This document shows positions 55,665 through 64,000 of a stretch of 64,000 nt of DNA, in pieces; within the stretch, counting starts at the first letter, position 1, and every line of letters starts with the position of its first letter. Origin of the DNA: Arenibacter sp. ARW7G5Y1. GTDB lineage: Bacteria > Bacteroidota > Bacteroidia > Flavobacteriales > Flavobacteriaceae. The notes beneath the pieces are model-generated. The model was not told the DNA's origin. It ran no database searches and worked only from the letters and a program-made list of their open reading frames with translations. The stretch lies in NCBI RefSeq assembly GCF_003201775.1, contig NZ_QJJZ01000005.1, forward strand, positions 186,001 to 250,000, given 5' to 3'. The position numbers and the translations under genes are program-made.

Positions 55665-58043
55665 TTAGAATTGCCACCATTTTTTATGGGATTTGCCATA
55701 TCCATATCCATAGGAACCGCCATACCCCAAATTGGAGACCTTTACATTGTTTACAACAAAGGATAATCCCTTTAATTTGCCCTCCTTTTTTAATTTGGCG
55801 GGGAAGTCGAGTACTTTCTTCTCCGTTACTCCAGCTTTGGTTACATAAATAATATGATCCGCATATTCCGTAATCAGCAAGGTGTCCGTAACTACCATCA
55901 GAGGCGCGGTATCTACAACAACATAGTCGTATTTCTCAGAAACCTCTTCCAATAATTCTTTCATTCGACTGCTCATTAACAGTTCTGCCGGATTGGGCGG
56001 TATTTTCCCCGAATAAATAACATCAATGGTATTGTTGTGCACCAACATGGAATGGGTAATTTCTTTGACATTCAAATCCTTATCGTACAAATACTCTGTT
56101 AATCCGGTGTCCCTATTTCTGGAAGAACCACCAAGTTCGTCTACATTTTTACTTTTGAAGAAATTGTACAGTTTTGGATTTCGAATATCCGCCCCAATTA
56201 GAAGAACTTTTTTATTGGTACTGGCAAAAATCATAGAAAGGTTGGAGGAAAGAAATGTTTTCCCTTCACCTGGCACGGAGGAAGTAATATAGATGAGGTT
56301 TCCTTTGCCATCCTTTCTCTTGGACTTCATCATATAATCTATATTGGTCCTGATAATCCTTAAGGATTCTGCCAAAATAGACCTATCATCCTTACCTACC
56401 AATTTTGCCTCCTTTTTACCTAGTTTTGGAAGTTCCCCCAATACCGGTATATCCCTAATTAATTTCTCCAGGGTAGTTTTACTATGAACCTTGTTATCCA
56501 ATAAATCGTTGGCATAGATTACTGAAAAAGGTATAAGTAACCCAAGAATTAAAGAGGCCAAAAATATAATTGGTTTTTTAGGTGAAACCGGCAACCTACT
56601 GGATGCATAGGCCCTATCTATCACCTTTGATTTCGGTGTTGCCGAGGCGAAAGTTATCTGGGATTCCTCTCGTTTCTGAAGTAAATACAGGTATAAGGAT
56701 TCGGTAGTTTGCTGTTTCCTTCCTATATCCCGTAATGCTCGTTGATTTTTGGGTGCCGCGTACAACCTGGAATTCACTTGCGATAACTGGCTACTAAGAC
56801 TATTTACTTGTAGTCCTAAATTGTTGGTCATACTTCCCAAACTGGATTTCATACTCCGTTTAAGGCCCTCCAATTGCTGGTCCAGATTAACGATAATTGG
56901 GTTTTTTTCATTGGAACTTTTAAGCAGACGGTTACGTTCGGCCACCAGCTCATTATATTTGGCCGTTGTACTAGCGATGGAAGGATCAGACAAACCTACA
57001 TTGGAAGGTAGAACATCATAACCTTCTTGACTATCCACAAGATCTTTCATGGAGGAAGCAATATCCAACTGAAGTGATGCATTTTGCAGTTCTTGTTGAC
57101 TACTGGCACTTACTGTTAAGTTTACGTTGGCTTGGGAGGCTATATCCGTAATCCCCCTACCGGATTTATAATCCTCTTCATTCTGATCTTCCTCTGAGAG
57201 GTCAGAATAGATATCGGTTATTCTATCATTAATAAACTCTGATGTTTTATCCGCAATGGCTTTCCTGTCCGCTATCGCATTATTATTATAAGTGTCCACC
57301 AGTGCATTAATAATATCCTTTGCCTTTTTTTGAACAGGGTCTTGCAATGAGATACTTAAAATATTGGACCCCTTATCAGGAGAAGATACTATAATATTTC
57401 GTTGATATTCAAGTACCGCATCTTCCAAGGGTATCACAACAATTTTAATTCTCTCACCCAAGTATTCCATGTAATTACCCATATTGGGCGTAATTACAAC
57501 ATCCCCAAGGGCAGTCGATATATTTTTACCATAGGAGACCACTTTAAAAGGTTCGCCCATAGACTCCGCAAAACCAAAAGTAGTTTCTGACGACAGTTCA
57601 AGAAAAAACTCTGTTCTGGAAGTATTCACCAATGAATCGGAAGCTATAAAGTTAATTATTACAGGAGGGTTATTGTAGAGTTCAGAATTTTTTATATTCC
57701 CCAGTAGAACCACCTTTACGCTTAAACCCAATTTCTTAACCACTTCAATAATATTTGAGCGTGATTTAATAATTTGAATTTCATCCTCTACCTTATTTTC
57801 AGTTCCTGAAAAAAGTTCCAAATCTTGAAATACATCCAATCCAGAACCATTACTCTTATCCTCCAAAATTTGAATCTTGGCTTCAGCCTCATATTGCGGA
57901 ACACTATACCTAATATATAGATAAGCAAATGTAAATGCCAAAACAATACTCAATACGAACCATTTCCATTGTCTGGTATACGTGTGGAGCATGTCTTTTA
58001 AAGTGAAATTATTCGACAAATTATTATCAGAAATATTACTCAT
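55665..58043 (-). CDS. Wzc-like polysaccharide co-polymerase / tyrosine autokinase
   Basis: 792 residues. The Wzz domain has membrane helices at about 30-50 and about 490-510 (IIFLASLILGLLIPFSVIYA), with a long periplasmic coiled coil between. The cytoplasmic BY-kinase has Walker A SSVPGEGKTFLSSNL, Walker A' VLLIGADIRNPKL and Walker B YVVVDTAPL. The C-terminus LGYGGSYGYGYGKSHKKW is the tyrosine cluster that is autophosphorylated. It controls chain length and export of a surface polysaccharide together with the Wza-like protein, whose gene ends 22 bases upstream. Confidence 0.96.
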   Translation of the reverse strand: MSNISDNNLSNNFTLKDMLHTYTRQWKWFVLSIVLAFTFAYLYIRYSVPQYEAEAKIQILEDKSNGSGLDVFQDLELFSGTENKVEDEIQIIKSRSNIIEVVKKLGLSVKVVLLGNIKNSELYNNPPVIINFIASDSLVNTSRTEFFLELSSETTFGFAESMGEPFKVVSYGKNISTALGDVVITPNMGNYMEYLGERIKIVVIPLEDAVLEYQRNIIVSSPDKGSNILSISLQDPVQKKAKDIINALVDTYNNNAIADRKAIADKTSEFINDRITDIYSDLSEEDQNEEDYKSGRGITDIASQANVNLTVSASSQQELQNASLQLDIASSMKDLVDSQEGYDVLPSNVGLSDPSIASTTAKYNELVAERNRLLKSSNEKNPIIVNLDQQLEGLKRSMKSSLGSMTNNLGLQVNSLSSQLSQVNSRLYAAPKNQRALRDIGRKQQTTESLYLYLLQKREESQITFASATPKSKVIDRAYASSRLPVSPKKPIIFLASLILGLLIPFSVIYANDLLDNKVHSKTTLEKLIRDIPVLGELPKLGKKEAKLVGKDDRSILAESLRIIRTNIDYMMKSKRKDGKGNLIYITSSVPGEGKTFLSSNLSMIFASTNKKVLLIGADIRNPKLYNFFKSKNVDELGGSSRNRDTGLTEYLYDKDLNVKEITHSMLVHNNTIDVIYSGKIPPNPAELLMSSRMKELLEEVSEKYDYVVVDTAPLMVVTDTLLITEYADHIIYVTKAGVTEKKVLDFPAKLKKEGKLKGLSFVVNNVKVSNLGYGGSYGYGYGKSHKKWWQF

Positions 58044-58065
58044 TTATTTAATAAAGAAAAATTAA

Positions 58066-58845
58066 TTAATTTCTAGTCAAAAGTAGAACAGAAGAAGTTA
58101 TTAGCACCGATGCTATTGAGATAGCGATGGTTGCCCTATTGTCCAAGCTGGAAGCCGTAATCAATGATTTATTGGGCTCTACATAGACCACGTCGTTTTG
58201 TGTCAAGTAATAAACAGGCGAGTTCAAAGCCTCCTTTGCCGTTAAATCTATACGTGTATAGACTTTTGTGCCGTTAAAATCACGTATCACCATTACATTG
58301 TCCCTTAGACCCTTAATATTTAAATCGCCAGCCAATCCAAGTGCCTCCAAGATAGTAATTTGTTCACCGTTAACCGGGTATGTTCCCGGTCTGTTAACAG
58401 CGCCCAAAACGGTAACTGAAAAATTCTTTAGCCGTATATTTATTATTGGATCCTTAAGATAATCCTTTAAACGCTCTGTCAACAAGAGTTTCGCCTCTGA
58501 TGGTGAAAGCCCCAATAATTTAATAGGACCTAATACTGGAAAATCTATCTCCCCGTTTTTATCAATAATATAATCCAATTGTTCGGGCCGCATCCCACCT
58601 TCCTGGGAGCCTTTAAAGATATTAAAGGGAACACTGGCCTGTGGATCCAGGGTGGAGACGTTGATACTTACTACGTCGTCTACCTTAAATCGGTTTACAT
58701 TGGAATTATCGCTGACAATGGTTTCAAATCCACTGGCATTTTGAAAATACACTACTTCCTTTTTGGTGGCACAAGAAGAAAACATTAAAATAGATATACC
58801 AAATATCAAAGCTCTAAATCCCATATGGGTCGTATTTTTATACAT
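58066..58845 (-). CDS. Wza-like polysaccharide export lipoprotein
   Basis: 259 residues. Lipoprotein signal ending FSSC (Cys about 25), then the polysaccharide-export domain (FKVDDVVSINVSTLDPQ, IIDKNGEIDFPVLGPIKLLGLSPSEAKLLL) and an SLBB domain (SVTVLGAVNRPGTYPVNGEQITILEALGLAG). The hydrophobic C-terminal helix ends LLLTRN. An ATG at 58824 is an alternative start. It forms the outer-membrane or periplasmic part of the export channel. It is co-transcribed with the kinase gene, from a promoter inside the end of the preceding gene. Confidence 0.95.
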   Translation of the reverse strand: MYKNTTHMGFRALIFGISILMFSSCATKKEVVYFQNASGFETIVSDNSNVNRFKVDDVVSINVSTLDPQASVPFNIFKGSQEGGMRPEQLDYIIDKNGEIDFPVLGPIKLLGLSPSEAKLLLTERLKDYLKDPIINIRLKNFSVTVLGAVNRPGTYPVNGEQITILEALGLAGDLNIKGLRDNVMVIRDFNGTKVYTRIDLTAKEALNSPVYYLTQNDVVYVEPNKSLITASSLDNRATIAISIASVLITSSVLLLTRN

Positions 58846-58865
58846 AATAAAATGAATTTTGGGTA

Positions 58866-58895
58866 CAAGTATAGTGAAAAATTACGATTGCAAAA
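58866..58895 (-). promoter_or_regulatory. Bacteroidota-type promoter of the wza/wzc pair
   Basis: On the minus strand TTTTG (58895-58891) is followed after 17 bases by TATACTTG (58873-58866), a 7/8 match to TAnnTTTG, about 20 bases before the Wza-like start. It overlaps the last codons of the dehydratase gene. Confidence 0.55.
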
Positions 58896-60837
58896 TTTTA
58901 TTGGACAATATAGTATTTGTATCCAATTGTTGCTTTTTCGTATCCTGAGGCACCTTTTTATCCAGTTTGCAGAGTTCTGAATTATTGGAAACATATTCAG
59001 GAACAATCTCCTTCATTAATTTCACCGTATTTTCATTGAAGAACATGTTAGAAACACATAATTCATTGATTTTGGTCTTGGTCTCCTCGTAGAACAGTTC
59101 CCTTGATTTACTAATCATTATTTTTTTGTGATAAGTAGGCATGGTATCCTCTCCGTTGGCCAATAGCTCCTCATATAATTTTTCCCCTGGTCTAAGCCCA
59201 GTAATTTTAATATCGATATCTTCCGGATATTTCAGTCCGGACAATTTGATCATATTCTTGGCCAAATCAAAAATCTTGACAGAATCCCCCATATCAAAGA
59301 TAAATATCTCCCCACCTTGGCCCATACCACCAGCTTCCAATACCAATTGTGCCGCCTCCGGAATGGTCATAAAATAACGGGTTATATCCTTATGGGTTAC
59401 CGTTAGCGGTCCACCCTTTTCTATTTGTTTTTTAAAGAGGGGAATTACGGAACCATTGGACCCCAATACATTTCCAAAGCGTGTAGTTATAAACTTGGTC
59501 TTCTTGTATTGTTCGGCACAACTAATATACATTTCCGCTATCCTCTTTGTGGCCCCCATTACATTGGTCGGGTTCACCGCCTTATCCGTAGAGACAAAAA
59601 TGAACTTATCCACGTTATTGTCCAGGGAAAGATCCACAATGACCTTAGTACCCGCAACATTGATCTTAATAGCCTCATACGAATTGTACTCCATTAGAGG
59701 TACATGCTTGTATGCGGCAGCATGGAACACCATATTGGGCTTATATTCCTGAAAGATGGCGGACATTCTGTTTTTATCCCTTATATCCCCTACCAAGGGA
59801 ATAAAATTATGGAAACCATTCTGTTTCAACTCTTGTTGTAGGTCGTACAATGCAGATTCGGCCTGATCAATAACCACCAAGGATTTATATTCACAGTTGG
59901 CAATTTGCCTAACTAATTCACTTCCTATGGAACCAGCACCACCAGTAACAAAGATTACCTTATCCCTAAGTTCATTGGCTATCCTCTTATTCTTGATATT
60001 GATCGGCACCCTGTCCAAAAGATCTTCGATCTGTACCTGCTTAATTTGGGAAATTTTTAGTTCACCATTGATCCAATCCTCTATAGGGGGAACAATTTTT
60101 ACCTGCACCGGAAAATCCACCAATTCCTCAACCAAAGCTCTGAGCTTATTATGATCTATATTCTGTATAGAAAATATAATCTCTGATATATCATTGCTCT
60201 TTATAAAGTAATCTGTAAGTATTTCAGGGCCATATACCCTTACCCCATTGATGTTTTTACCCACCTTTTCATTATCCCTATCAATATAGCCTACCACCTT
60301 GGAAATACTCCCAGTGTGGCTTGTCAGGGCATTTTGTGTTAGTATACCCGACTCTCCGGCACCGTAAATAATTACATTTTTAGTGATTTTAAATTGCTTT
60401 ACAAAATTGTAATATGCCGTTTTAAACACATAACGGGACGCCGTTAGGGCTATAAAATTTAAAAGACTATGTATGATTATTATCGATAAGGGAACTGTAA
60501 ACCCTTCCATGTAATCCATTTCCCTGTTAAGGATGACCATAAAAATGGTAATGATACTGGAAAGACAAATAGCATTAAATATATTGTAGACATCCCTTAC
60601 TCCGGTATGCCTTACAACCCCTTTATAGGAACCTGTTATTAAAAAAGATACGGCTCCAATTGCTATGATAATAGGCAGTTGTAAAAGCAATTTATCACTA
60701 TCAAAATTCAAGGTAAGATTAAAACGGATGAGATAGGAAAACACGAAGGTTATCGATACCAAGGTTAAATCTACCATTAATACGATCCATTTGGAAGTAT
60801 ATTTCTGGGCCCTATTGGTTAAGTAGTTCTGTATCAT
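58882..60837 (-). CDS. FlaA1/CapD-type nucleotide-sugar 4,6-dehydratase, membrane-bound
   Basis: 651 residues from the ATG at 60837. It overlaps the preceding stop as ATGA, so the two are translationally coupled. Four membrane helices (about 15-125), a CoA-binding-like Rossmann domain (VIIYGAGESGILTQNAL), then the SDR catalytic domain (VIFVTGGAGSIGSELVRQI, FVSTDKAVNPTNVMGATKR, ITGLRPGEKLYEELL). The family (PglF/WbpM/CapD) converts UDP-GlcNAc to a 4-keto-6-deoxy sugar. With the aminotransferase encoded before it, it should give a 4-amino-6-deoxy sugar for the surface polysaccharide. Confidence 0.95.
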   Translation of the reverse strand: MIQNYLTNRAQKYTSKWIVLMVDLTLVSITFVFSYLIRFNLTLNFDSDKLLLQLPIIIAIGAVSFLITGSYKGVVRHTGVRDVYNIFNAICLSSIITIFMVILNREMDYMEGFTVPLSIIIIHSLLNFIALTASRYVFKTAYYNFVKQFKITKNVIIYGAGESGILTQNALTSHTGSISKVVGYIDRDNEKVGKNINGVRVYGPEILTDYFIKSNDISEIIFSIQNIDHNKLRALVEELVDFPVQVKIVPPIEDWINGELKISQIKQVQIEDLLDRVPINIKNKRIANELRDKVIFVTGGAGSIGSELVRQIANCEYKSLVVIDQAESALYDLQQELKQNGFHNFIPLVGDIRDKNRMSAIFQEYKPNMVFHAAAYKHVPLMEYNSYEAIKINVAGTKVIVDLSLDNNVDKFIFVSTDKAVNPTNVMGATKRIAEMYISCAEQYKKTKFITTRFGNVLGSNGSVIPLFKKQIEKGGPLTVTHKDITRYFMTIPEAAQLVLEAGGMGQGGEIFIFDMGDSVKIFDLAKNMIKLSGLKYPEDIDIKITGLRPGEKLYEELLANGEDTMPTYHKKIMISKSRELFYEETKTKINELCVSNMFFNENTVKLMKEIVPEYVSNNSELCKLDKKVPQDTKKQQLDTNTILSNKILQS

Positions 60838-61967
60838 TTGGTCATTATTTTTAAAATTACTGCAATTACACGATCCAAATCCGTCGTTTGAAGATTGGAA
60901 CCACTGGGAAGACAAAGACCTCTATCGAACAACTCTTCAGAAGTTCCATCCACATAACTATCACAATTCTGAAACACAGGTTGCAAATGCATAGGCTTCC
61001 ATAAAGGTCGGGATTCTATATCAACTTCCTGTAATTGACATCTTATTTTTTCGCGAATTTGTACAGATGGTGTTAAAATACAGGTAAGCCACCTATTGGA
61101 GTACATTTCTGGCATTTCTTCCAAAAACTCAATTCCCGATATATGTCCTAATTTCTGCTTATAATATTCAAAATTAAATCTTCTAGCTGCCACTCGGTCG
61201 TCCAGCACTTCCATTTGCCCTCTTCCAATTCCGGCCAGCACATTGCTCATTCTATAGTTATAACCAACTTCGGAGTGTTGGTAGTGCGGGGCATTATCCC
61301 TGGACTGGGTTGCCAAAAAGACGGCCTTTTCCTTATATTCATTGTTCTGTGTTACCATGGCCCCACCTCCGGAGGTGGTAATTATTTTATTCCCGTTGAA
61401 GGACAGAACACCAATTTCTCCAAAACTTCCACATTTCACACCTTTATATGTACTGCCTAATGCTTCTGCACTATCTTCCAACACAGGAATCCCATATTGT
61501 TCGCCAATGGCCTTTACCTCATCAACCTTATATGGCATGCCATAAAGATGGACCGCAATAATGGCTTTTGGTTTTTTACCTTTTTCAATCCTGTCCTCTA
61601 TTGCCTTTTTCAACAAAACGGGCGAAATATTCCAGGTATCCTTCTCACTGTCTATAAATACCGGCTTGGCTCCCAAATAACAAATGGGATTGGCAGAAGC
61701 GGAAAAGGTAAAACTTTGACAAAGAACTTCATCCCCTGTAGACACCCCGAGCAACACTAAACCTAAGTGAATTGCTGCTGTACCTGAACTTAGGGCAGCA
61801 ACATGTACCTTGTTATCCAAATAGTTTTCAATGCTTGCTTCGAAGCCGTTTACATTGGGCCCAAGAGGTGCTACCCAATTGGTGTCAAATGCCTCGTTTA
61901 CGTAGTGCTGTTCCTTTTGCCCCATATGTGGAGAGGAAAGCCAAATTTTTGTAGTAGTAATGGTCAT
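60834..61967 (-). CDS. DegT/DnrJ/EryC1 family sugar aminotransferase
   Basis: 377 residues. PLP-dependent, fold type I: SSGTAAIHLGL, EDSAEALGSTYKG, and the Schiff-base Lys in SFNGNKIITTSGGG (about residue 193). NWVAPLGPNVNGFE is typical of the PglE-like branch that aminates C4 of UDP-4-keto-6-deoxy-GlcNAc. The stop overlaps the start of the dehydratase gene. The usual next enzymes, an acetyltransferase and a phospho-sugar transferase, are not in this window. Confidence 0.95.
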   Translation of the reverse strand: MTITTTKIWLSSPHMGQKEQHYVNEAFDTNWVAPLGPNVNGFEASIENYLDNKVHVAALSSGTAAIHLGLVLLGVSTGDEVLCQSFTFSASANPICYLGAKPVFIDSEKDTWNISPVLLKKAIEDRIEKGKKPKAIIAVHLYGMPYKVDEVKAIGEQYGIPVLEDSAEALGSTYKGVKCGSFGEIGVLSFNGNKIITTSGGGAMVTQNNEYKEKAVFLATQSRDNAPHYQHSEVGYNYRMSNVLAGIGRGQMEVLDDRVAARRFNFEYYKQKLGHISGIEFLEEMPEMYSNRWLTCILTPSVQIREKIRCQLQEVDIESRPLWKPMHLQPVFQNCDSYVDGTSEELFDRGLCLPSGSNLQTTDLDRVIAVILKIMTK

Positions 61968-62424
61968 TAAAATTTAGGGTTTATTTAAATCTCTGGAACA
62001 AAAATAGATATACTTTTTGGTAATAAATGATTATGGCTTTTAATTTCGTTTAAGAATAAAAAATATCGTTTAACTACCTCTATCGAACATTTTAACCATA
62101 TAATTCCAATGCTCATCGAGGGTTGTTACATCCATGAATACAAACTTCCCCTTAAAAGTTTATCCCATAACCATTATAGATCCGAAGTACCTCATAAACA
62201 GAATGGAATCTTAAAAAGAATAAAACAACGCAGTACTTTTTACAAGGTCCTCGTCCAAAATTTTTGAACCCACATTACTGACCAATTTCATTAATAGCTG
62301 TTTTTTTTTAGGTCCCCTGACTTAAGAAACATTATATTCTTCCACGGTCCCTTTCCATTAATTTGCTTTATTATTTATACTTTTGGCTACCTATCTACTT
62401 ATGCTAGATATAAACTGTAGAGGA
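61968..62424. other. 457-base divergent intergenic region in the polysaccharide locus
   Basis: No gene seen. It must carry promoters for both directions. On the plus strand TACTTTTG (62378-62385) matches the -7 consensus TAnnTTTG exactly, about 40 bases before the epimerase start; no properly spaced -33 TTG is evident. Confidence 0.5.
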
Positions 62425-63459
62425 ATGAAAATTTTAGTTACCGGCGCTGCTGGATTTATTGGCTTTCATGTGTCGCAAGTACTTATTTCCAAAGGACATA
62501 AGGTTGTAGGACTGGATAATATAAACAACTATTACGACATTGAAATAAAATATGCCCGATTAGAGGTATTGGGCATTATTAGGGGCAATGCCGAAAAATT
62601 TGGCCATATAGGCAACAGCAAAACACATCCTGGTTCGTTTTCCTTTATACGGATGAACTTGGAAGATCGTGAGGCCCTGCCACAATTATTCCAAGATCAA
62701 AAATTTGATGCAGTCTGTAATCTGGCCGCACAGGCTGGGGTACGTTATAGCCTTGAAAATCCAGAAGCCTATATAGACAGTAATGTTGTAGGGTTTCTTA
62801 ATATTTTGGAGTGTTGTAGACATCACAACATAAAACATCTTGTGTACGCCAGTAGCTCCAGTGTTTATGGTCTTAACAAAAAAACACCCTTTGAGACCAC
62901 GGACAATGTGGATCATCCCATTAGCCTGTACGCCGCCACCAAAAAGAGCAATGAACTTATGGCCCATACCTACAGTCACCTTTATGGCTTTGCTACTACC
63001 GGCCTCAGGTTCTTTACTGTTTACGGCCCATGGGGAAGACCCGATATGGCCTTGTTCCTCTTTACGGACGCCATGGTAAAGGGAAAGCCCATTAAGATCT
63101 TTAACAAAGGTAATATGGAAAGGGATTTTACCTATATAGATGATATAACTGAAGGAGTGGTCCGTATACTGGAAAAGGACACTTCAACAAGAATTAAAAA
63201 CGGCAAGAGCTACAAAATCTACAACATTGGTAACAACAACTCAGTTAAATTACTCGATTTTATCGAAGCTATAGAAGTAAATTTGGGTATAAAAAGCAAA
63301 AGGGAACTACTGCCCATGCAACCTGGGGATGTTGAAAAAACATGGGCCAATGTAGATGAACTGATAAATGATTACGGTTACAGCCCCAATACCACTATAA
63401 AGAAAGGTATAGCCAACTTTATTTCTTGGTATAAGAATTACTACCAAATAAGTCAATAA
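62425..63459 (+). CDS. NAD-dependent epimerase, UDP-glucuronate 4-epimerase-like
   Basis: 344 residues. I use the ATG at 62425 because a purine-rich AGAGGA precedes it and the protein then begins at the Rossmann motif (MKILVTGAAGFIGFHVS). The catalytic SSSVYG and YAATKKSNE (Tyr-x3-Lys) are present. The segment NNYYDIEIKYARLEVL and FTVYGPWGRPDMALFLFT place it with CapI/LpsL-type enzymes that interconvert UDP-glucuronate and UDP-galacturonate. A uronic acid in the polymer made here is therefore likely. Confidence 0.9.
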   Translation: MKILVTGAAGFIGFHVSQVLISKGHKVVGLDNINNYYDIEIKYARLEVLGIIRGNAEKFGHIGNSKTHPGSFSFIRMNLEDREALPQLFQDQKFDAVCNLAAQAGVRYSLENPEAYIDSNVVGFLNILECCRHHNIKHLVYASSSSVYGLNKKTPFETTDNVDHPISLYAATKKSNELMAHTYSHLYGFATTGLRFFTVYGPWGRPDMALFLFTDAMVKGKPIKIFNKGNMERDFTYIDDITEGVVRILEKDTSTRIKNGKSYKIYNIGNNNSVKLLDFIEAIEVNLGIKSKRELLPMQPGDVEKTWANVDELINDYGYSPNTTIKKGIANFISWYKNYYQISQ

Positions 63460-63652
63460 CCCCAACTACATAATATTCGGTCAACAACCTATTTAAATTA
63501 TCCTTAAAAACCACTTATATTGGGTTACCGATGATATTAAGTATTAAAATCCAACTGTAATTCCATTTCATCGATTTTATTACGACTTAAAATAAAATTC
63601 ACTTTATTTTAAAATTCTTTTATTCACCTTTGCACCTCAAAACGAATTTAAC

Positions 63653-64000
63653 ATGAATAACTCATTGATAAAACTAAATTCCAACTGCCATATATTGGTT
63701 ACAGGAGGAGCTGGCTTTATTGGTTCCAATTTATGTGAGGCGTTGTTGAACAATGGCAATACAGTAAGCTGTTTGGACAATTTTGCCACAGGAAAACGGG
63801 AAAACATTGCCAACCTAATGACCAATTCGCAATTTGAATTGATTGAGGGGGATATTCGAAATTTAAGCGATTGTACCAAGGCCTGCAAGGGTGCCGATTA
63901 TGTTTTACACCAGGCCGCGTTGGGGTCGGTACCCAGATCCATAAACGACCCTATCACCAGTAACGATGTTAATATTACCGGTTTTTTAAATATGTTGGTG
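63653..64000 (+). CDS. UDP-N-acetylglucosamine 4-epimerase-like (WbpP/TviC), 3' part outside the window
   Basis: 116 codons are visible from the ATG at 63653. The Rossmann motif [19 protein letters not shown], the ribose-binding [12 protein letters not shown] and [15 protein letters not shown] are typical of WbpP/TviC, which epimerise UDP-GlcNAc or UDP-GalNAc(A). CACCTTTGCACC 28 bases upstream resembles the Bacteroidota -7 element. It continues the sugar-precursor genes of the polysaccharide locus. Confidence 0.9.
   Translation, partial: MNNSLIKLNSNCHILVTGGAGFIGSNLCEALLNNGNTVSCLDNFATGKRENIANLMTNSQFELIEGDIRNLSDCTKACKGADYVLHQAALGSVPRSINDPITSNDVNITGFLNMLV

Noticed and set aside
1..64000. tRNA, rRNA, CRISPR arrays and intact insertion sequences
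   Set aside because: Reading intergenic regions on both strands showed no cloverleaf consensus, no regularly spaced repeats and no transposase frame.

Overview
The window looks like chromosomal DNA of a marine member of the Flavobacteriaceae (Bacteroidota). The evidence is AT-rich intergenic DNA, SusC/SusD pairs, sulfatases beside a FecR/ECF sigma pair, weak or absent Shine-Dalgarno sites, and a few promoters of the Bacteroidota TAnnTTTG type. I saw no rRNA, tRNA, CRISPR array or intact insertion sequence.

Layout. 1-2.6 kb: a DUF4870 protein (cut by the window edge), a secreted coiled-coil protein and mnmE. 2.6-16.3 kb: a polysaccharide-utilisation-type locus on the minus strand with an ECF sigma factor (divergent), FecR anti-sigma factor, STN-domain SusC, SusD, two sulfatases, a SusD fragment lacking its N-terminal half, a GMC oxidoreductase and its small subunit. 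No glycoside hydrolase is present, so the locus seems centred on desulfating and oxidising a sulfated glycan. 16.4-26.6 kb: a LuxR-type regulator divergent from a compact plus-strand operon. The operon holds an RND exporter, a 1473-residue fusion (adenylation + class III aminotransferase + acyl-ACP-reductase-like), a BtaA-like SAM:3-amino-3-carboxypropyl transferase, a tandem GNAT protein and possibly a lipoprotein. It reads as an aminolipid assembly and export pathway that I do not recognise as a described system, and it is the most interesting object here.

27.4-33.5 kb: a cNMP-PAS-AAA+ sigma-54 activator, two phased near-palindromes, a clear -24/-12 sigma-54 promoter, an OsmC-family protein, a strong terminator and a NifJ-type pyruvate:ferredoxin oxidoreductase. 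33.5-36.9 kb: a TPR/histidine kinase/receiver/cyclase fusion that converges on nifJ. 37-44.4 kb: gene remnants, an AraC regulator, a secreted astacin-like protease with a six-repeat C-terminal domain, and four small secreted proteins or lipoproteins. 44.6-46.7 kb: a third sulfatase preceded by a decayed SusD gene, i.e. the ruin of another glycan locus.

46.7-53.6 kb: mixed genes (HEPN-like protein, CI-like HTH protein with a perfect palindromic operator, PhnA protein, MFS transporter behind an (AT)12 tract, GNAT, PurD-like ATP-grasp). 54-64 kb: an exopolysaccharide region with tandem PHP tyrosine phosphatases, Wzc-like autokinase, Wza-like exporter, FlaA1/CapD-type dehydratase, DegT aminotransferase, a UDP-glucuronate-epimerase-like gene and the start of a WbpP-like epimerase. 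Together these make, regulate and export an amino-sugar- and possibly uronate-containing polymer.

All functions are read from translated sequence and family knowledge. No database search was run.
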